A DNA stretch of 64,000 nucleotides from Longimicrobium sp. (GTDB lineage Bacteria > Gemmatimonadota > Gemmatimonadetes > Longimicrobiales > Longimicrobiaceae), in the NCBI RefSeq assembly GCF_035474595.1, contig NZ_DATIND010000124.1:22562-86561 (forward strand). The letters run 5' to 3'. Positions 15,740-24,166 of the stretch are shown here, in pieces (position 1 is the first letter of the stretch; every line of letters starts with the position of its first letter). The notes below the pieces were generated by a model, which was given only the letters and a program-made list of their open reading frames with translations, did no database searches and was not told the DNA's origin. The translations under genes were made by a program, and so were the position numbers.

Positions 15740-17212
15740 TTGCCAGATCCGTATGATTACGACTACCAGAGCGGAGGCGGCGTAGCGGTGGCGCGGAGCA
15801 TCCACACGACGCGCGCCTCGCTGGCGCGGCTGAAGGCGCAGGACGTCTCGCGCGAGGAGGTGCGCGACGAGGCGGTCGAGCGAGCGCGGGGCGAGCTGGA
15901 CCGCAAACGGGGGATGAAGTTCGGCGCGCGCACCGGCCGGCGCCCGCGCGAGCGGGGGCACACGGCGCTCGATTCGATCTCGATCGCCGCCACCGATCGC
16001 GGGCCGCACGTCTGGTTTCCCGCGGGCGAGGACGACGTGCGCGAGCTGCTGCGCCGCCTGCCGCGCGGGGTGACGGACGGGCTGGCGCGGGTGGAGATGC
16101 GGCTGGGGCGCGAGGCGCAGGACGAGCTGGCGCAGAGCGACGCGGGCGGCGAGGAGCCGGACCCGTTCACCGGGCGATGGTCGTACTCGCGCTTCCCCGG
16201 CGCCTGGTCCGGGCGGATCCTGGGGCGCTACCGCCCGGACGCGGCGGCGATCGAGCTGTACGCCTACGTGATCGACCCCGCGCATCCGCTCCGCGCCGTG
16301 TGGGAGCCGCTGCTGCGGATGGAGGCGCTGTCAGTGCTGGCGCACGAGGTGGCGCATCACCACGACCACACCGAGCGCGTGGCGCGCGGGCGCTGGCTGG
16401 CGGAGGACCGCGACGCGGTGGAGCGCTACGCCGAGGCCATGCAGCACGAATGGACGCGGGGCGTGGTCCTCCCCTACCTGCGCGAGCGGTACGCGGCGGA
16501 GATCGCGCTCACCGAGCGGTGGGTGGCGCGGCACGGCGGGATCGCGCTGCCGTTCGGGGCGCTGGCGGACGACCCGCGCGCGACCGGCCGCGGTGGACGG
16601 GTGCACGGCGACCGCCTGCTGTGGAAGATGAGCGAGGCGCTGGGGAACCTGGCCGGACAGGTGGAGCGCGGCGAGCCGGCGTGGGAGTGCCGGATGCGCT
16701 TCGCGCGGGAGCTGCACTTCCAGTCGCGCGACGCCGACGCGCTGGCGGTGATCCGGCGCGTGCTGCGGGCGCGCCCGGGGGAGCCTCGGGCGCTGATGGT
16801 GATGGCGGACGTGCTGCTCGGGCTGGGCCGCGCGGCGCACGCGGCGAGGGTGGCGCGCCGCGTCGCCGCCGCGGAGCCGCTGAACGCGCGGGCGTGGGGG
16901 CTGCTGTCGCGCGCGGCCGAGCGGCTGGAGCGGTGGGACGAGGCGGAGGACGCGGCCACGCGGCAGATCCAGGCCACCGAGGCCGCGGGCGAGCGCACGG
17001 AGTGGACGGTGCTCTTCCGCGCCCGCTTCCGCCTTCGCAGCGGCGACGTAGCCGGCGCGCTGGAGGACGCGGACCGGCTGGCGGCGTCCGCGCGGCCGTA
17101 CTTCCATGCCCGCGCGGAGGCGCTGCGCGCGCGGGCCGCGGCGGCGGGCGATGCGATCCCCAGCCGCCGGGGACGACGGCGGCATTCATCGCCCGCTTCG
17201 AAGGCAGGCTGA
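15740..17212 (+). CDS. TPR protein with N-terminal HExxH metal-binding motif
   Basis: About 490 residues (start uncertain: TTG 15740, or GTG near 15788). The centre carries ALSVLAHEVAHHHDHTERVA, an HExxH motif on a helix as in zincin metallopeptidases, with further downstream acidic residues that could complete the site. The C-terminal 160 residues are TPR-like helical pairs (ADALAVIRRVLRARPGEPRALMVMAD and the following repeats). No signal peptide. Possibly a cytoplasmic peptidase or a structural zinc protein; no precise family recognised. The stop codon overlaps the start of a degenerate family A repeat. Confidence 0.8.
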   Translation: MPDPYDYDYQSGGGVAVARSIHTTRASLARLKAQDVSREEVRDEAVERARGELDRKRGMKFGARTGRRPRERGHTALDSISIAATDRGPHVWFPAGEDDVRELLRRLPRGVTDGLARVEMRLGREAQDELAQSDAGGEEPDPFTGRWSYSRFPGAWSGRILGRYRPDAAAIELYAYVIDPAHPLRAVWEPLLRMEALSVLAHEVAHHHDHTERVARGRWLAEDRDAVERYAEAMQHEWTRGVVLPYLRERYAAEIALTERWVARHGGIALPFGALADDPRATGRGGRVHGDRLLWKMSEALGNLAGQVERGEPAWECRMRFARELHFQSRDADALAVIRRVLRARPGEPRALMVMADVLLGLGRAAHAARVARRVAAAEPLNARAWGLLSRAAERLERWDEAEDAATRQIQATEAAGERTEWTVLFRARFRLRSGDVAGALEDADRLAASARPYFHARAEALRARAAAAGDAIPSRRGRRRHSSPASKAG

Positions 17213-17258
17213 AATCGCAGCATCGCAGTTACAACCATGGGACCCTGCCCCGCAGGGT
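17207..17258 (+). repeat. Family A repeat, degenerate copy 5
   Basis: GGCTGAAATCGC ... 'gcagttacaaccatggga' ... CCCTGCCCCGCAGGG. It overlaps the last codons of the TPR gene, so the repeat supplies its stop. Confidence 0.55.
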
Positions 17259-17269
17259 GAACCAGAAGC

Positions 17270-18058
17270 ATGGTGAAACGAAAGAACGGCGCCGCGCGGA
17301 AGGCGCGGCGATTCGACCCGGTGCTGGCGGAGGCCGAGAAGCTGATCGCGGAGGTGGACCATCTCCCGCCGCCGCAGATCAGGTGGACGTCGCGTCCGCC
17401 GCCGGACGCCGAGCCGCGCGACCCGGGGAACGACTGGATCGCCGCCATCGAGCCGTGGCTGGTGGACGACGGCGCGTACGGCACCCTGGCTCGCGGGCGG
17501 AAGATCGATTTCGCGCTGCGCGTGGAGCCGCTCTCGCTCGCCGCCGCGGAAGTGGAGCACCCGCGCGCGCTGGCGCTGGGCGACGACGTGTACCGCATCG
17601 AGGCGCGGGTGACGCACCGCGAGGAGGACACGTGCGTGCTCGACTTCGGGCTGCTGGGGTTCGTGTGGTTCGCGCCGGAGTGGCTGCAGCCCGGCATGGG
17701 CGTGGCGGGCGAGGTGGCGCTGGAGCTCGATCCCGACGCGTACCGGGCGGGCTGGTCGTCGGACGAGTGGATGCCGGCGATGATCTACCCCTGGCGCATC
17801 GACCGCGTGGTGCTGGAGAACGCGGTGCGCATCCCGGCCGGCGAGGCCGACCGCATCCGCAGCCGGAACCCGGAGCTGCAGACGAACAGCGCGGATGCCC
17901 GCACCCTGCGCGACATCGACCGTCCGCGCGTGCGGGAGGACTGGCCGGAGGGGATGATGGCGCGCTACTACCTGCACTGCACGCTGCTGTCGCGCATCCC
18001 GCGGCGCCCGGACGCGCGCGACCGGCATCCGCGCCTGGCCGCGAAAACGGATGCGTAG
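17270..18058 (+). CDS. Hypothetical protein
   Basis: 262 residues, basic N terminus (MVKRKNGAARKARRFDP), soluble. The central part has alternating beta-type segments (YRIEARVTHREEDTCVLDFG, LLGFVWFAPEWL), followed by acidic stretches and a basic C terminus. No signal peptide or known motif. It starts 57 nt after the TPR gene and is followed 42 nt later by the kinase, so the three could share a transcript. Function unknown. Confidence 0.78.
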   Translation: MVKRKNGAARKARRFDPVLAEAEKLIAEVDHLPPPQIRWTSRPPPDAEPRDPGNDWIAAIEPWLVDDGAYGTLARGRKIDFALRVEPLSLAAAEVEHPRALALGDDVYRIEARVTHREEDTCVLDFGLLGFVWFAPEWLQPGMGVAGEVALELDPDAYRAGWSSDEWMPAMIYPWRIDRVVLENAVRIPAGEADRIRSRNPELQTNSADARTLRDIDRPRVREDWPEGMMARYYLHCTLLSRIPRRPDARDRHPRLAAKTDA

Positions 18059-18100
18059 CCGCGCCGGAACCGATTCGCATCAACCGGGATCCATCTTCCG

Positions 18101-18805
18101 ATGACCGAGAACGCCGTGCCGCCCGCGGCGCCGGGCAGCGGGGAAGACGACGAGCCGCAGGCCGGGCGGGCGCCCGTCATCCGCATCCCCGGGATCTCGC
18201 TGGTGGTGCTGGTGGGCGTGTCCGGGTGCGGCAAGTCCACCTTCGCGCGGAAGCACTTCCGGCCCACGGAGGTGCTGTCCAGCGACTTCTTCCGCGCGAT
18301 GGTGCGCGACGACGAGAACGATCAGACCGCCACGGCGGACGCCTTCGACGTGCTGCACTTCGTCGCCCGGCGCCGGCTGCTGGCCGGGCGGCTGACCGTG
18401 GTCGACGCGACCAACGTGCGGCCGGCGGCGCGCGAGCCGCTGCTGGCGCTGGCCCGCGAGTGCAACGTCACCCCCGTCGCCATCGTGCTGGATCTGCCGG
18501 AGGACGTGTGCGCCGAGCGCAACCGCGGGCGCGCCGGCCGGCAGGTGCCGCCGCACGTCGTCTCGCAGCAGCACGCGCAGCTGCACGGCGGGCTCGGCGA
18601 GCTGGGCCGCGAGGGGTTCCGCCACGTCTTCGTCCTGGACAGGGCGGCGGCGGTGGACGCGGCGACCGTCGTGCGCGAGCCGCTGTGGAACGAGCGGAAA
18701 GCGGACATGTCCGTCCCCGCCGCGCGCGAGTACGCGGAGCCTGCGCAACCGTTTCTGCCGGAGCCAGGCACGGAGGCGCCGGTGCGCGACGACGGGCTTA
18801 CCTGA
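18101..18805 (+). CDS. Stand-alone Pnkp-type polynucleotide 5'-kinase domain (P-loop kinase)
   Basis: 234 residues. Walker A GVSGCGKST (39-47) is followed by the signature of the bacterial Pnkp kinase domain: ARKHFRPTEVLSSDFFR, DDENDQTATADAFDVLHF, RLTVVDATNVRPAAR and VAIVLDLPEDVCAERN. Bacterial Pnkp normally has about 850 residues, with phosphatase and ligase domains after this module; here only the kinase is present and the protein ends in a short acidic tail. Predicted to phosphorylate 5'-OH polynucleotide ends or a related substrate. Its position about 5 kb from rtcB/rsr fits an RNA-repair role, but substrate is not shown. Confidence 0.85.
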   Translation: MTENAVPPAAPGSGEDDEPQAGRAPVIRIPGISLVVLVGVSGCGKSTFARKHFRPTEVLSSDFFRAMVRDDENDQTATADAFDVLHFVARRRLLAGRLTVVDATNVRPAAREPLLALARECNVTPVAIVLDLPEDVCAERNRGRAGRQVPPHVVSQQHAQLHGGLGELGREGFRHVFVLDRAAAVDAATVVREPLWNERKADMSVPAAREYAEPAQPFLPEPGTEAPVRDDGLT

Positions 18806-19024
18806 AGGGAAAGCGCTTGCTCACCCCCGCGAGCTCGCGCGGGGCATCGGGGGAGGTATCGCTTTCGTCCACCACGAGCCGCTCGCGTGTACGAATCGTC
18901 TTCGGCGTGCTGACGCCGGAGCACGAACCGATGGACCCGCCAGCTTCAAGGAAGTGAACGAGGGTGTGCCGCATCTTCTTTTCGCGTTAGCTTGCGTCGA
19001 TGTAACCCTGAGAGGAGGTCCGAC

Positions 19025-19249
19025 ATGCTCGAATCATCCGTGGTTCACAGCCACCCTGAAATCGTCAGTGGCGAGCCCGTATTCATCGGTACCCGGGTTC
19101 CCGTTCGTAACCTGCTGGACTGGATCGAGGGCGGCCACACGCTCGATGAATTCCTCGACAACTTCCCGTCGGTGAAGCGGGAACAGGCAATCCAGTTCCT
19201 GGAGGATGCGGCGCATGCCCTCCTCTCGCGGCTTCCGCACGCCGCATGA
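19025..19249 (+). CDS. DUF433 antitoxin-like protein
   Basis: 74 residues of the DUF433 family (helix-turn-helix, VapB-like antitoxin): HPEIVSGEPVFIGTRVPVRN, LLDWIEGGHTLDEFLDNFP, REQAIQFLEDA. Start ATG 19025 is set by GAGGAGG 6 nt upstream. It overlaps the next gene by 4 nt, the standard layout of a type II toxin-antitoxin pair in which the antitoxin also represses the operon. Confidence 0.9.
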   Translation: MLESSVVHSHPEIVSGEPVFIGTRVPVRNLLDWIEGGHTLDEFLDNFPSVKREQAIQFLEDAAHALLSRLPHAA

Positions 19250-19599
19250 GCGAGGAGGTGACAGCGGGCCGCCGTGTATTACTGGACGAGATGCTGCCAA
19301 GGCTGCTTGCCCGCGAGCTTCCCGGGCATCACGTCACCACGGTCGCCCAGGAAGGATGGACGGGCATCCTGAACGGCGAGCTGCTCCGAAGGTTGGAAGC
19401 CGCCGGGATCGAGGTGTTCATCACCGCGGATCGCAACATGGAGCATCAGCAACGGCTTTCCGGCCGGAGCTTCGGCTGCGTGGTGATCTCTGCAGGTGGC
19501 ACCAAGCTCGAAGACCTACATCCGCTCGCGGGGGCGCTGCGGGAGGCAGTCTCCCAGGTCAAGCCGGGAGAGGTCCGCCACGTGAAGCGGCTGCAGTAA
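19246..19599 (+). CDS. DUF5615 (PIN-like) toxin
   Basis: 117 residues with the DUF5615 PIN-like fold: VLLDEMLPRLLARELPGHHV (first acidic residue), FITADRNMEHQQRLSG (D-R-N), CVVISAGG. Predicted VapC-type ribonuclease neutralised by the preceding DUF433 protein, with which it overlaps (ATGA). No phage or plasmid signature surrounds the pair. Confidence 0.87.
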   Translation: MSEEVTAGRRVLLDEMLPRLLARELPGHHVTTVAQEGWTGILNGELLRRLEAAGIEVFITADRNMEHQQRLSGRSFGCVVISAGGTKLEDLHPLAGALREAVSQVKPGEVRHVKRLQ

Positions 19600-19733
19600 C
19601 TTTCCGCTGAGCAGCTGCCACCGTTCCCCGTTGCAGCTTCCCTTGCGGAACGGGCGCGGGCGCGGCAGCATTTCACCTTCGCCGGGGCGCACCACGCGCT
19701 CCCGCGCCGGATCCCCCACCGTGGTGCCGCCCC

Positions 19734-20429
19734 GTGAATCCCGCCGCCCGCCGCAGCATTCCGCTCTCCCTTGCCCTTGCCTGCGTGTGCGCGGGCACCG
19801 CCGCCGCGCAGGCCGCGTCCGACACCGCGCGCGCGTCCACGCCGGTGATCGCGCCCGCGATGGCGACGGGCGCCGCGGCCTCGGGCGAGCCGGTGGTCAC
19901 GCGGGCCACGCTGCCGTCCGGCGGCGCGGCGCGCGGGCTGGCGGCGGGCGACACCGTGCGGGTGTGGTCCAGCGCGGGGCGCTACGCGGGCACGCTGGCG
20001 CGCGTCACCGACGACACGCTGTTCATCGACGCGCCGGGGCGCAGCGACGCGGTGCTGCGCTCGGAGATCACCGTGCTGCACCGCTCCGCCGGGCGCGGCT
20101 CGCGCGGACGGGCCATGCTGCGCGGCGGCGGCGCGGGGCTGCTGGCGGGAACGGCGCTTGGCGTGCTGGGCGGCATCGCCGCGGGGCACGTCCGCTGCGC
20201 GCCCGACGCCGTGGACTGCACGCCGGGCCGCGACGGCAAGATCGGCGTGGCGATGGCGGTGGACGGCGGGTTGATCGGCGCGCTGCTGGGGGTGATGGCC
20301 GGGCCGTCGTTCCGCCGCACCCGCTGGGAGCGCGTGGACAACGGATCGCCCCGCGCCGCATCGCCGTCGGTGAGCGTGGCACCGGCCACGGGCGGCGGCG
20401 TCTCCCTCGGGGCGACGCTGAAGCTCTGA
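19734..20429 (+). CDS. Secreted protein with glycine-zipper segment, unknown function
   Basis: 231 residues. The signal peptide RRSIPLSLALACVCAGTAAAQA ends in AAAQA. A central SH3-like beta region (GDTVRVWSSAGRYAGTLARV) precedes two Gly/Ala-rich hydrophobic stretches (GAGLLAGTALGVLGGIAAGH; GLIGALLGVMAGPS) resembling glycine-zipper membrane segments. Start GTG 19734. No enzymatic motif. Probably envelope-associated. Confidence 0.75.
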   Translation: MNPAARRSIPLSLALACVCAGTAAAQAASDTARASTPVIAPAMATGAAASGEPVVTRATLPSGGAARGLAAGDTVRVWSSAGRYAGTLARVTDDTLFIDAPGRSDAVLRSEITVLHRSAGRGSRGRAMLRGGGAGLLAGTALGVLGGIAAGHVRCAPDAVDCTPGRDGKIGVAMAVDGGLIGALLGVMAGPSFRRTRWERVDNGSPRAASPSVSVAPATGGGVSLGATLKL

Positions 20430-20453
20430 AACCATCGTCATATCCATCTCCCG

Positions 20454-20490
20454 AAGCCCTGCCGGAAATGCACTCCGGCGGGGCTTGGTC
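20454..20490 (+). terminator. Terminator-like hairpin
   Basis: 13-bp stem AAGCCCTGCCGGA / TCCGGCGGGGCTT with one T-G wobble, 7-nt loop, followed by GGTCGTT. Lies 24 nt after the glycine-zipper gene. Confidence 0.6.
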
Positions 20491-20560
20491 GTTCCCCGAG
20501 TTCCAGAAGTTTCTCACAGAGGACATAGAGAGTTCACAGCTTCTGCGCCGCACCCACCTG

Positions 20561-20895
20561 ACGTCATCCTGAGTCGGACACTGCGCTGCGCGCGACCACA
20601 GAGGATGAAAGTCGGGCGCCCAGAACAACACAATCTGGACTGACTTTCTATTCAGGCCGGTCACACCATAACCAGTGTATGCACAGTTGGTTGCAGGCCG
20701 AAGGATCCATAGCCGCGGCAGCACGTGACTCGACGAGATGCACTGATTCTTCCTCCAGATTCAGTATCGGGGACGGGAGAAGATCCGGAGCAGACCACTG
20801 GCGCACGTGCGAGGACGGTATAGATCCTTCGGCCTGCAAATGACTGTGCGACATGGGGTTGTGGTGCGGTCGGCCTCAGGATGACGTCATCGAGT
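20561..20895. repeat. Family B repeats as a large inverted repeat
   Basis: Left arm: TCAGGCCGGTCACACC ... TTGCAGGCCGAAGGATCCAT (20652-20712). Right arm: ATAGATCCTTCGGCCTGCAA ... GGTCGGCCTCAGGATGACGT (20820-20888). GACGTCATCCTGAG occurs at the left boundary and CAGGATGACGTC at the right. About 335 nt with no gene. Confidence 0.8.
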
Positions 20896-21059
20896 GGTGC
20901 CGGATGCGGCTTGGGACCACCTCCTCCGTTTCCTCCGTTCCCTCCGTGTGATGCCGTTCTTTTCAACCCCAGGAATCCCCGATGGACACCCGCCGCGCGA
21001 GCCGCTACCATTCATCCACCGCTCCGAATCATCCCATCCGCACCATTCTCCCGATTCCC

Positions 21060-21455
21060 ATGCCCGCCACTCTCACGCTGCGCGACGAAACCGCCGCCGG
21101 CGACGTGCTCCGCGAGCGCACGCTGGATTTTCTGGACGAAGAGATCACCGTCCGCGAGCTGATCACCCGGCGCGTGCACGAGGAGGTGCGCGAGTACAAC
21201 CGCACCCGCGGCGCCACCTTCTCCGGCCTGGTGCAGCCCGACGGCGCCGCCGCCGCCCGCGACGGCTACCGCATGCGCGAGCCCCGCGAGCTGGACGCCG
21301 GGAAGCAGTGCGCCGCCGCGCTGGCCGCGTTCCGCGCCAACGGCTTCTTCGTCCTGGTGGGCGACCGGCAGGTGGAGACGCTGGACGAGCCGATCCGCAT
21401 CGCGCTGGGCACCGGCGTCACCTTCGTGCGCCTGGTGCCGCTGGTGGGGGGATGA
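21060..21455 (+). CDS. Hypothetical protein upstream of the DUF4132 gene
   Basis: 131 residues from ATG 21060 (MPATLTLRDETAAGDVLRER). Soluble, alpha/beta, with TLDFLDEEITVRELITRRV, a Lys/Cys region ELDAGKQCAAALAAFRANG, and a C-terminal strand IALGTGVTFVRLVPLVGG. The stop overlaps the ATG of the next gene, so the two are translationally coupled. No family recognised. An in-frame ATG at 20982 would add a low-complexity N terminus. Confidence 0.78.
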   Translation: MPATLTLRDETAAGDVLRERTLDFLDEEITVRELITRRVHEEVREYNRTRGATFSGLVQPDGAAAARDGYRMREPRELDAGKQCAAALAAFRANGFFVLVGDRQVETLDEPIRIALGTGVTFVRLVPLVGG

Positions 21456-23980
21456 TGATGCAGACCGGCTTCACCCCCGAGCAGCTGCTGGAGGCGGCGG
21501 AGTGGAGGGAGGCGGCCATCCGCGCGCGCCTCGAGGCGGAGCGGCGGAAGCCACGCCCGCGCGACACCTTCGTGCTTCCCGGCGAGGGGCCGTACGTCAC
21601 CGCGCACCGCCGCTTGGAGGCGCTCGTCCTGGAGATCGCCGAGCGCGACTGGCGCTGGACGGCGTACACCGACATCCGCGGCTTCGCCTGCGCCGAGCCC
21701 ATCCTTCAGGCCACGCCCGGCGAGCGCGCGGACGTGGCGGTCGCGGCCATGCACCGCGTCGCGTGGTACCTGCTGCGCCAGGACTCGGCGTGGGAGCGGA
21801 ATTGCGTGGACAGCCTGCTGGAGGTGGTCACCGCCCTCCCGCTGGAGTTCACGCCGGAGGGGATGGCCGACCTGCTGGAGGCCGTCGCCGCGCTGCCGCG
21901 CGGATGGCCGTGGCTGATGCTGCGCTCCGGCCACGTGCTGTCCCATCTCGAACGCGTCTGGTCGGCGGAGGGCGCGGCCGGCGTGCTGCGGCCCATGGTC
22001 CAGCCGCTCTGCGACCGGCTCCGCGCCAGCCCGGAGCCGGAAGCGCGCCCCATGGCCGAGCGCCTGTTCGTCCTCCTGCACGGCGCCGACGCGGTGTATC
22101 TGGAGGACGATCCGTGGTCCACGCGCGTCCTGGCCGCCATCGAGGCGATGGAGCCGGCGGAGCGCGAGCGGTGGACGGCGCTCCTGCGCTTCCTGCAGTC
22201 CGCCGGAAGCAAGGCCTCGCCGAAGTGGCTGAAGCAGGCGCGCGCCGCCGTCGCCACCGTCGGCGCGGACGCGTTCCGGACCCAGGCCGCGGCGTGGCTG
22301 GACGCGATCGCGCCGGGCGCGGACACGCTGCTCCCCGTCCGCGCGGGCGACCTGGCGCGCGGGATGGTGTGGGCGCTCGCGGGCGATCCGGACGCGGAGA
22401 CGGCGGGCGTGCTGGGCGGCGTGGCGCTGGCGTGCGGCAGGAAGATTCCGATGGTCGGCCAGCGCTCGGCCAAGGTAGTGAACGCCTGCGTGGCCGCGCT
22501 GGGCGAGATGCCGGGAATGGAGGCGCTGGAGCAGATCGGCCGGCTGCGCGCGAAGATCCGCTACGTGCAGGCGCAGGCGCTGATCGAGAAGACGCTGCTG
22601 GCCGCCGCCGCCCGCCGCGGGATGCAGCCCGCCGATCTGGAGGAGCTGGCCGTTTCCACCTTCGGGATGGAGGAGCCCGGCCTGATCCGCGACGATCTGG
22701 ACGGGTGGACGGTGGAGGTGCGGCTGGACGGCGGAAAGGCGGAGACGGCGTGGACGCGCGACGGGAAGACGCAGAAGAGCCCGCCCGCCGCGCTGAAGTC
22801 GTCGCACGCGGACGAGCTGAAGGCGCTGAAGAAGGCGGCCACGGAGATGGAGCAGGCCTTCTCCGCCCAGCGCGCGCGGCTGGAGACGATCCCCATGTGG
22901 GAGCGCACCCTGCCCTTCCCCGCCTGGCGCGAGCGCTACCTCGATCACCCGCTGATGGCGCTCCTCGCCCGGCGCATCATCTGGCGCTTCGAGTCGGACG
23001 GGGAGGTCCGCCCGGGCGCCTGGCTGGGCGGCGCGCTGGTGGACGCGGACGACCGGCCGCTGGAAGGTTTGGGAGATGGGACGATGGCCGGGCTCTGGCA
23101 TCCCGTCGCGGCGGCGCCGGAGGACGCGCGGGCGTGGCGCGCGTGGCTGGACCGGCACGCCGTCACGCAGCCGTTCAAGCAGGCGCACCGGGAAACGTAC
23201 CGGCTGACGCCCGCGGAAGAGGAGACCTTCACCTACTCCAACCGCTTCGCCGCGCACGTGCTGCGGCAGCACCAGATGGCGGCGCTGGCCAAGTCGCGCG
23301 GCTGGCAGAGCGCGATGATGGGCGAGTACGACGGGGGGATGTGGCCCACGCTGCGCATCCCCGGCCACGCCGGGCTGACGGCGGAGTTCTGGATCGAGGG
23401 CGTGGAGGGCGAGGCGATGATGGCGCACTCCGGCGTGGCGATGTACGTGGCCACCGACTCGGTGCGCTTCTTCCGCGACGGCGTGCCGCTGCCGCTGGAG
23501 CAGGTGCCGCCGCTGGTGCTCAGCGAGGTGATGCGCGACGTGGACCTGTTCGTCGGCGTCTCCAGCATCGGCACCGACCCGCAGTGGCGCGACGGCGAGG
23601 GGCTGGGCCGCTACTGGCGCGACTTCGCCTTCGGCGTCCTTTCCGCCACCGCCGAGACGCGCCGCGAGGTGCTGGAGCGCCTTCTCCCGCGCCTGAAGAT
23701 CGCCCCCGTCGCGCGGCTGGAGGACCGGTTCCTGGAGGTGCGCGGCACGCTGGCCACCTACCGCATCCACCTGGGGAGCGGGAACGTGCTGATGGAGCCG
23801 GGGAGCCGCTACCTCTGCATCGTCCCCGACTCGCGCGCGCAGAAGAACCGCGTGGCCGCGCCCGCGCTCCCGTTCGAGGGCGACACGCTGCTGAGTGTGA
23901 TCCTGAGCAAGGCCTTCCTCCTGGCCGACGACACCCGCATCACCGACCCCACGATCATACGGCAGATCCGGGCGAGCTGA
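21452..23980 (+). CDS. DUF4132-domain protein
   Basis: 842 residues, soluble. The N-terminal 500 residues are helical and repeat-like (HEAT-like), followed by a charged linker. The C-terminal third holds the DUF4132 domain, with HPVAAAPEDARAWRAWL, QPFKQAHRETYRLTPAE, RFAAHVLRQHQMAALAKSRG and a final LSKAFLLADDTRITDPTI. Family members are large bacterial proteins of unknown molecular function; some relate to MolR-like regulators. Start is one of three consecutive ATG codons at 21452-21460. Coupled to the preceding gene through a 4-nt overlap. Confidence 0.88.
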   Translation: MMMQTGFTPEQLLEAAEWREAAIRARLEAERRKPRPRDTFVLPGEGPYVTAHRRLEALVLEIAERDWRWTAYTDIRGFACAEPILQATPGERADVAVAAMHRVAWYLLRQDSAWERNCVDSLLEVVTALPLEFTPEGMADLLEAVAALPRGWPWLMLRSGHVLSHLERVWSAEGAAGVLRPMVQPLCDRLRASPEPEARPMAERLFVLLHGADAVYLEDDPWSTRVLAAIEAMEPAERERWTALLRFLQSAGSKASPKWLKQARAAVATVGADAFRTQAAAWLDAIAPGADTLLPVRAGDLARGMVWALAGDPDAETAGVLGGVALACGRKIPMVGQRSAKVVNACVAALGEMPGMEALEQIGRLRAKIRYVQAQALIEKTLLAAAARRGMQPADLEELAVSTFGMEEPGLIRDDLDGWTVEVRLDGGKAETAWTRDGKTQKSPPAALKSSHADELKALKKAATEMEQAFSAQRARLETIPMWERTLPFPAWRERYLDHPLMALLARRIIWRFESDGEVRPGAWLGGALVDADDRPLEGLGDGTMAGLWHPVAAAPEDARAWRAWLDRHAVTQPFKQAHRETYRLTPAEEETFTYSNRFAAHVLRQHQMAALAKSRGWQSAMMGEYDGGMWPTLRIPGHAGLTAEFWIEGVEGEAMMAHSGVAMYVATDSVRFFRDGVPLPLEQVPPLVLSEVMRDVDLFVGVSSIGTDPQWRDGEGLGRYWRDFAFGVLSATAETRREVLERLLPRLKIAPVARLEDRFLEVRGTLATYRIHLGSGNVLMEPGSRYLCIVPDSRAQKNRVAAPALPFEGDTLLSVILSKAFLLADDTRITDPTIIRQIRAS

Positions 23981-23990
23981 ACGGAAGGCC

Positions 23991-24063
23991 TCGCGCGGAG
24001 CCGCGGAGACGCAGAGAGCTCATCCCATGGACGGAGTTCTCTGCGTCTCGGCGTCTCCGCGTG
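23991..24063. repeat. Family D long hairpin repeat
   Basis: Inverted repeat with arms CGCGGAGCCGCGGAGACGCA and TCTGCGTCTCGGCGTCTCCG around a short spacer. It starts 11 nt after the DUF4132 stop, so it may act as a transcript end. Similar hairpins occur at 43.8, 57.2 and 63.96 kb. Confidence 0.8.
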
Positions 24064-24166
24064 ATTTTCGTCGTTTCCGGCTCGACCGAAGCACGAGCAG
24101 AATGGCGCCGGAACCAGCATCTACTCTCAATTCGCGTGCGACTCCGGATTCGATTATGTTCGCCCC

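Noticed and set aside
20561..20895. Insertion sequence
   Set aside because: Inverted repeats are present but the interior has no transposase frame; treated as a non-autonomous repeat.
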